This document shows, one piece after another, positions 60,271 through 64,000 of a DNA stretch of 64,000 nt. Under the pieces are notes generated by a model. That model saw nothing but the letters and a program-made list of their open reading frames with translations, was not told the origin of the DNA and ran no database searches. Position 1 is the first letter of the stretch. Each line of letters begins with the position of its first letter. This DNA comes from Tepidiformaceae bacterium. Its GTDB lineage: Bacteria > Chloroflexota > Dehalococcoidia > Tepidiformales > Tepidiformaceae. The stretch is taken from contig OY282446.1 in assembly GCA_958295975.1 (NCBI GenBank), positions 372,001 to 436,000 of the forward strand. The letters run 5' to 3'. A program made the translations under genes and the position numbers.

Positions 60271-61734
60271 CTACCCGTCTTCCGGCATCCCGGCGCCGTC
60301 GCCGTTGGCGACCGTTTCTCCATCGCCGCCGTCCCCGGCGGAGGGAGCAGGCGTCGCGCCGCCGTCCGCGCCGTTCGCCGTGGACACGACGCGCGGCAGG
60401 TTCTTGAGCGTGGCGAGGATGTCGATGCCGGTCAGGCTTTCGACCAGGTCCGGCAGCTGCGCCACGACCTTCGTCACCTCGCCGGTGAGCCTGCTGGCGC
60501 CGGTGGAGCCGCCCTCGCCGCTGATCATGACGATGCGGTCGGTCTGGGCGAGCGGCTGGGAGATGGCGGCGGCCACGTCGGGCAGGGAGGCCAGCAGCGA
60601 GTCGATGACGGCGGCCTGGCCGTACTGCTTCCAGGCCTCCGCCTTCGTGCGCATGGCGTCGGCCTCGGCGAGCCCGCGGGCGCGGATGGCCCCGGCCTCG
60701 GCGTCGCCGCGGGCGCGGATGGCGTCGGCCTCGCCGCCGCCGCGCAGGCTCAGCGTCTCCGCCTCGGCCTCGGCTTCGGCCACCGTCTTCAGCTTTTCGC
60801 CGGCGGCGATCGTCTCCAGGCGGTAGCGCTCGGCCTCGGCGGGGCGCTTCACGCCCGCTTCCAGCTCGCGCTGGCGGCGCTCGATTTCCTGCTGCTCGAC
60901 CTCGATCTGCTTGGTGCGCTCGACGACCTCGATCTGCAGCTCCTGTTCGCGGATGTCCTGCCGGGTCTTCGCCTCCTGCAGCGCGTAGGCGAGTTCGGCC
61001 TCGGCCTGGCGGGCGTTCGTCTCCTGCTCGTAGCGCGCCTTCTGGACGCGGAAGTCCCGCTCGGAGGCGGCGATGCTGGTCTCCGCCTCGAACCTGGCGG
61101 CCTCCTGGTCGCGGTTCGCCTGCGCGGCCACGACGGAGGCATCGCGCTCGGCTTCGGCGCGCCGGATGGAGGCGTCGCGCGTCGCTTCGGCCTCGCCGAT
61201 CTCGGCGTCGCGCGTGACCTCCGCGGTGCGCTTGCGGCCCAGCGCGTCGAGGTAGCCCTGGTCGTCGCGGATGTCGCGGATGGTGAAGCTCACGATTTCG
61301 AGGCCCATGTTCGCCATGTGGGGCCCGGCCACCTCGCCGACGCTCTGGGCGAACGACTCGCGATCCTGATAGATGTCCTCGACCGTCATGGTGCCGAGGA
61401 TGGCGCGCTGGGCCCCTTCGAGCGTCTGCAGGGCAACCTGCGCGATCTCGCGCTGGGGCTTGCCGATGAACTGCTGCGCCGCCGTGCGGATGGCCTCCTC
61501 GGCGCGCGCCACCTTCACCTGCGCCACGCCGTCCACGGTGATGGCCACGCCCTCCTTGGTGTAGACCTTGGCCGTCTCCACGGCGAGGGTCATGACCTCG
61601 AGGGAGAGGTTCTGGGCCTTGAAGAAGATGGGCAGGACGATGAGGCGTCCGCCAACCGTGAGCTTGGGTTCGCGGCCGCCTCCCGACCGGATCACGGCCT
61701 CGTTGGGGCCAGCCACCTTGATAATCGGCGCCAT
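60271..61734 (-). CDS. Flotillin-like SPFH/band 7 protein, 487 aa
   Basis: SPFH domain in residues 1-190 (VGGRLIVLPIFFKAQNLSLE, KEGVAITVDGVAQVKV). A long Ala/Glu/Arg coiled coil follows (about 190-390, many AEAxR repeats), then a C-terminal tail ending in low-complexity Gly/Asp. Flotillins organise membrane microdomains. An AAGGAGG site precedes the ATG. Next to an nfeD gene, the usual flotillin partner. Confidence 0.9.
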   Translation of the reverse strand: MAPIIKVAGPNEAVIRSGGGREPKLTVGGRLIVLPIFFKAQNLSLEVMTLAVETAKVYTKEGVAITVDGVAQVKVARAEEAIRTAAQQFIGKPQREIAQVALQTLEGAQRAILGTMTVEDIYQDRESFAQSVGEVAGPHMANMGLEIVSFTIRDIRDDQGYLDALGRKRTAEVTRDAEIGEAEATRDASIRRAEAERDASVVAAQANRDQEAARFEAETSIAASERDFRVQKARYEQETNARQAEAELAYALQEAKTRQDIREQELQIEVVERTKQIEVEQQEIERRQRELEAGVKRPAEAERYRLETIAAGEKLKTVAEAEAEAETLSLRGGGEADAIRARGDAEAGAIRARGLAEADAMRTKAEAWKQYGQAAVIDSLLASLPDVAAAISQPLAQTDRIVMISGEGGSTGASRLTGEVTKVVAQLPDLVESLTGIDILATLKNLPRVVSTANGADGGATPAPSAGDGGDGETVANGDGAGMPEDG

Positions 61735-61760
61735 TCCGTTCCTCCTTCGCCCACCGGCGC

Positions 61761-63176
61761 TCAGCGCCGCAGGAGCGCCCGCAGGACCGCCGCCGGGGAG
61801 CGCCGCGCCCGCGGCCCCGCCCCGGCGCGCCTGCCGGACACCTTGAGTACGCCGCCACCATACACGGCGACCACGCGCACCGCCTGCCCCTCCTCCACCC
61901 GTTCCCCCTCCTCCGTGGTGGCGGGCCATTCGCGTTCGCCGACGCGGACCGTGCCGCCGGATGCGCCGAAGGCGGAGAGGGCCACGCCCCGCTCGCCCTC
62001 CAGCCCGCCCGCGGAGGCGGAAACGTGGGCGTCGGACGCCCCGCCCTGCCGCAGGAGGGCGTACATGCCCAGCAGCGCCGCCAGCAGCGCCGCCCCCGTC
62101 GCCCCGATCAGCCAGCGGCTCACCCCGACGGACGGTTCGGGGACGTCGGGCGACTGGAAGAAGCCGCCGAAGAGCAGGAAGGCCCCCAGCAGAAAGGCGG
62201 CCAGCCCGCCCGCGCCGAACACGCCCACGCCCGGGGCCTGCAGCTCGAAGTAGAAGAGGGCCATGGCGAAGAGGATGAGCCCCACCCCGACCCAGTTCAC
62301 GGGGAGCTGGCCGAGGGCGACGAAGGCGAGCACGAGCATGATCACCCCCGCGATGCCGGGACCGAAGGCGCCGGGCGAGAAGAACTCGGCCATGAGGGCG
62401 AGGCCGCCGAGGCTGAGCAGCAGGAAGGCGATGTTGGGGTTGGCGATGGCGGCCAGGAAGCGCTCCGGCAGCGTCATGCCGATGCGGCGCACGGGCGCGC
62501 CCGCGGTCCGCAGCGTCACCGTCCCCGCCGCCGTCTCCACCGTGCGCCCGTCGACGCGGGCCAGCAGGTCGTCCAGGTCGGCGGCGATGAGGTCCACGAT
62601 GCCGAGCGCGAGCGCCTCGCTGGCGGAGTAGGCGCGGGCCAGCGTCACCGTTTCCTCGAGCGCTTCGGCGTTGCGCCCGCGGCGTTCGGCCAGCGCGCGG
62701 ATGAAGGCGCGCGTGTCCTCGTTCACCTTGCGCGCCAGCGTCCCCTCCAGGTTCTCGCCGGATGAGCCGACGGGCGAGGCCGCGCCGATGTTGGTGGCGG
62801 GGGCCATGGCGGCCACGTTGGCGGCGGCGGCGATGAAGGTGCCCGCCGAGGCCGCCCGCGCGCCCGCCGGGGAGACGTAGACGGCCACCGGCGCGCGCGA
62901 CTCGAGGATGGCCTCGACCATGTCGCGCGTGGAGTCCAGCCGCCCGCCGGGCGTGTCCAGCTCCACCACCACGAGCGCCGCCCCGTCGCCGGAGGCCGCG
63001 CCGAGGCCGCGCGCAAGGTAGCGGGCGCTGACCGCGTCGATGGGGCCATCGATGCCCAGCACGGCGACGTGAGCGCCCTGGGCGTCCGCGGGCGCCAGCC
63101 AGTGCGCGAGCCCCAGCCAGCCGATCCCGATGGCCAGGAGCGTGATCCCGATGCCGCGCAACCGTCGCCTCGCCAT
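61761..63176 (-). CDS. NfeD family membrane serine protease (long form), 471 aa
   Basis: Signal/anchor helix at the start (about 8-25), then a ClpP-like serine-protease domain with ELDTPGGRLDSTRDMV near 70 and SPAGARAASAGTFIAAA near 101 (catalytic Ser), several transmembrane helices (about 230-380), and a C-terminal NfeD OB-like domain. This long form pairs with flotillin-type proteins. It ends 26 bases before the flotillin start. Confidence 0.9.
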   Translation of the reverse strand: MARRRLRGIGITLLAIGIGWLGLAHWLAPADAQGAHVAVLGIDGPIDAVSARYLARGLGAASGDGAALVVVELDTPGGRLDSTRDMVEAILESRAPVAVYVSPAGARAASAGTFIAAAANVAAMAPATNIGAASPVGSSGENLEGTLARKVNEDTRAFIRALAERRGRNAEALEETVTLARAYSASEALALGIVDLIAADLDDLLARVDGRTVETAAGTVTLRTAGAPVRRIGMTLPERFLAAIANPNIAFLLLSLGGLALMAEFFSPGAFGPGIAGVIMLVLAFVALGQLPVNWVGVGLILFAMALFYFELQAPGVGVFGAGGLAAFLLGAFLLFGGFFQSPDVPEPSVGVSRWLIGATGAALLAALLGMYALLRQGGASDAHVSASAGGLEGERGVALSAFGASGGTVRVGEREWPATTEEGERVEEGQAVRVVAVYGGGVLKVSGRRAGAGPRARRSPAAVLRALLRR

Positions 63177-63189
63177 GCCCTCGTCGCGG

Positions 63190-63195
63190 AGTATG
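63190..63195 (-). promoter_or_regulatory. -10-like CATACT before nfeD-flotillin
   Basis: CATACT on the minus strand, 13 bases before the ATG of the nfeD gene; GAGG lies between. Modest match. Confidence 0.3.
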
Positions 63196-63258
63196 GCAAA
63201 CGCGCGCCGCCGCCGTCACTCGCGGACGGGCGGCGGCGGCGTTGCGCGCGGGTCCGGC

Positions 63259-64000
63259 TCAGAAGTCGAAGCCGGCCTCGCGGATGAGCTCGAGCGTGCG
63301 CTGCAGGCCGCCGCCGAGCCGGTCGAATTCGCCGAGGTTGACGGCCCCCACCGGGAGCGCGTTCACCTCGCCGAGGTCGAGCCCGATGGCGAGGGGGTAT
63401 TCGTGCGTCTCCGTGCCGAAGTAGCGCTGCGCCTCCAGCCCGAGCATGTAGCGGATGAAGCGCCCGGCGAGATCCCGGTCGCCGCTGACGAGCGCGCCCG
63501 CGGCGGTGGCGATGGTGACGCCGCCGGGATCGCCGTCCGCGAAGTAATGGTTCTCGCTGGGCGTGGAGGGGTCCTCGTCCTTGAGGCGCAGGTTGTAGTA
63601 GTGGTTGACGAGGCCCATCCCGATCTCGCCGCGGGCCACGGCCTGCACGATGCCGCTGTTGTTGCCGAGCACGGGCGCGCCGCCCTCGCGCAGGGCCGTG
63701 AGCCAGGCGAGCGCCGCCTCGTCGCCGACCTCCAGCCGGAAGAGCGTGAAGAAGTCCTGGAAGGAGCCGTTCGCGGGGGCGATGGCCACGCGCCCCAGCC
63801 ACTCGTCCTCCACGAGGTCGTGGACGGAGGCGGGCAGGTCGGCCTCGTCGTAGAGGTCGGCGTTGTAGACGAGCACGCGCTGGCGGCCCGTGAGCGCCAC
63901 CCAGTAGCCGGAGGGGCTGGAGGGCGCGAGCGCCAGCACCTCGTCGTCGAGGGGCCTCAACATGCCCCGCTCGGCGAGGAAGGCGACGGGGCCCGGGCTC
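63259..64000 (-). CDS. Iron ABC transporter substrate-binding protein, C-terminal part
   Basis: A periplasmic iron-binding protein of the FbpA/SBP_bac_6 type. VLVYNADLYDEADLPASVHD, VAIAPANGSFQDFF, LGNNSGIVQAVARGEIGMGL and VNHYYNL (the conserved iron-binding tyrosine pair) are visible. The gene runs off the right edge, so the signal peptide is missing here. No permease genes are in view. Confidence 0.88.
   Translation of the reverse strand, partial: SPGPVAFLAERGMLRPLDDEVLALAPSSPSGYWVALTGRQRVLVYNADLYDEADLPASVHDLVEDEWLGRVAIAPANGSFQDFFTLFRLEVGDEAALAWLTALREGGAPVLGNNSGIVQAVARGEIGMGLVNHYYNLRLKDEDPSTPSENHYFADGDPGGVTIATAAGALVSGDRDLAGRFIRYMLGLEAQRYFGTETHEYPLAIGLDLGEVNALPVGAVNLGEFDRLGGGLQRTLELIREAGFDF

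Overview
The window is very GC-rich and densely packed, with gene overlaps of 1 to 8 bases, many GTG starts and a few TTG starts. The gene set suggests a bacterium of the Chloroflexota, perhaps Dehalococcoidia or SAR202-like. It includes a TIGR03960-type radical SAM protein, ClpC, nickel superoxide dismutase with its maturation protease, a 5S rRNA gene unlinked to 16S or 23S, rpsA-clpC-rpoB-rpoC in one direction, and TldD/TldE. The phylum is my inference from gene content and style, not a computed placement.

Layout. Positions 1-12.4 kb hold four copies of a large multi-spanning GT-C-like membrane protein with C-terminal modules of about 115 residues. Copy A (minus, cut by the window edge) is broken by an internal deletion. 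Copies B (minus), C (plus) and D (minus) look intact. Between them lie an enoyl-CoA hydratase homologue, a four-fold repeated membrane protein, a Rossmann-fold protein, a small acidic membrane protein, a DEAD-box helicase and a small ferredoxin. From 12.4 to 28.5 kb are housekeeping genes: proB, murJ, scpB and a DUF503 gene, a CNNM/CorC transporter-like protein, a PAP2 enzyme, leucyl aminopeptidase, a methyltransferase, a second enoyl-CoA hydratase homologue with a thioesterase, glycerate kinase, a CitE-like lyase, DinB, the radical SAM protein, and ispD-ispF. From 28.5 to 41.7 kb a minus-strand block carries 5S rRNA, ribosomal protein S1, clpC, rpoB and rpoC.

From 41.8 to 53.8 kb come a gamma-glutamylcyclotransferase, tldE-tldD, a DEDDh exonuclease, an FMN-riboswitch-led ribE-ribBA-ribH operon, a coiled-coil protein, a zinc-ribbon/SH3 membrane protein, a Nudix hydrolase, sodX-sodN, a four-cluster ferredoxin, pterin carbinolamine dehydratase and a Tat-exported lipoprotein. 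Positions 53.76-55.99 kb hold a small acquired-looking cassette: a fragment of an Lhr-type helicase, an SMC/OLD-like ATPase and a TOPRIM (DUF3226-like) protein, flanked by 100-bp direct repeats made of the 3' end of the neighbouring VOC gene. The last 8 kb carry the VOC protein, a diacylglycerol kinase homologue, recF, dnaN, a flotillin-nfeD pair and a partial iron-binding periplasmic protein.

Two things run through the whole window. First, many genes have a TANNNT -10-like hexamer only 6 to 9 bases before the start codon and no Shine-Dalgarno sequence, which predicts leaderless transcripts. Second, three divergent gene pairs appear to share one symmetric -10 element. The most novel parts are the GT-C/module paralogue family and the ATPase-TOPRIM cassette, which by its genes resembles OLD- or PARIS-type anti-phage systems.
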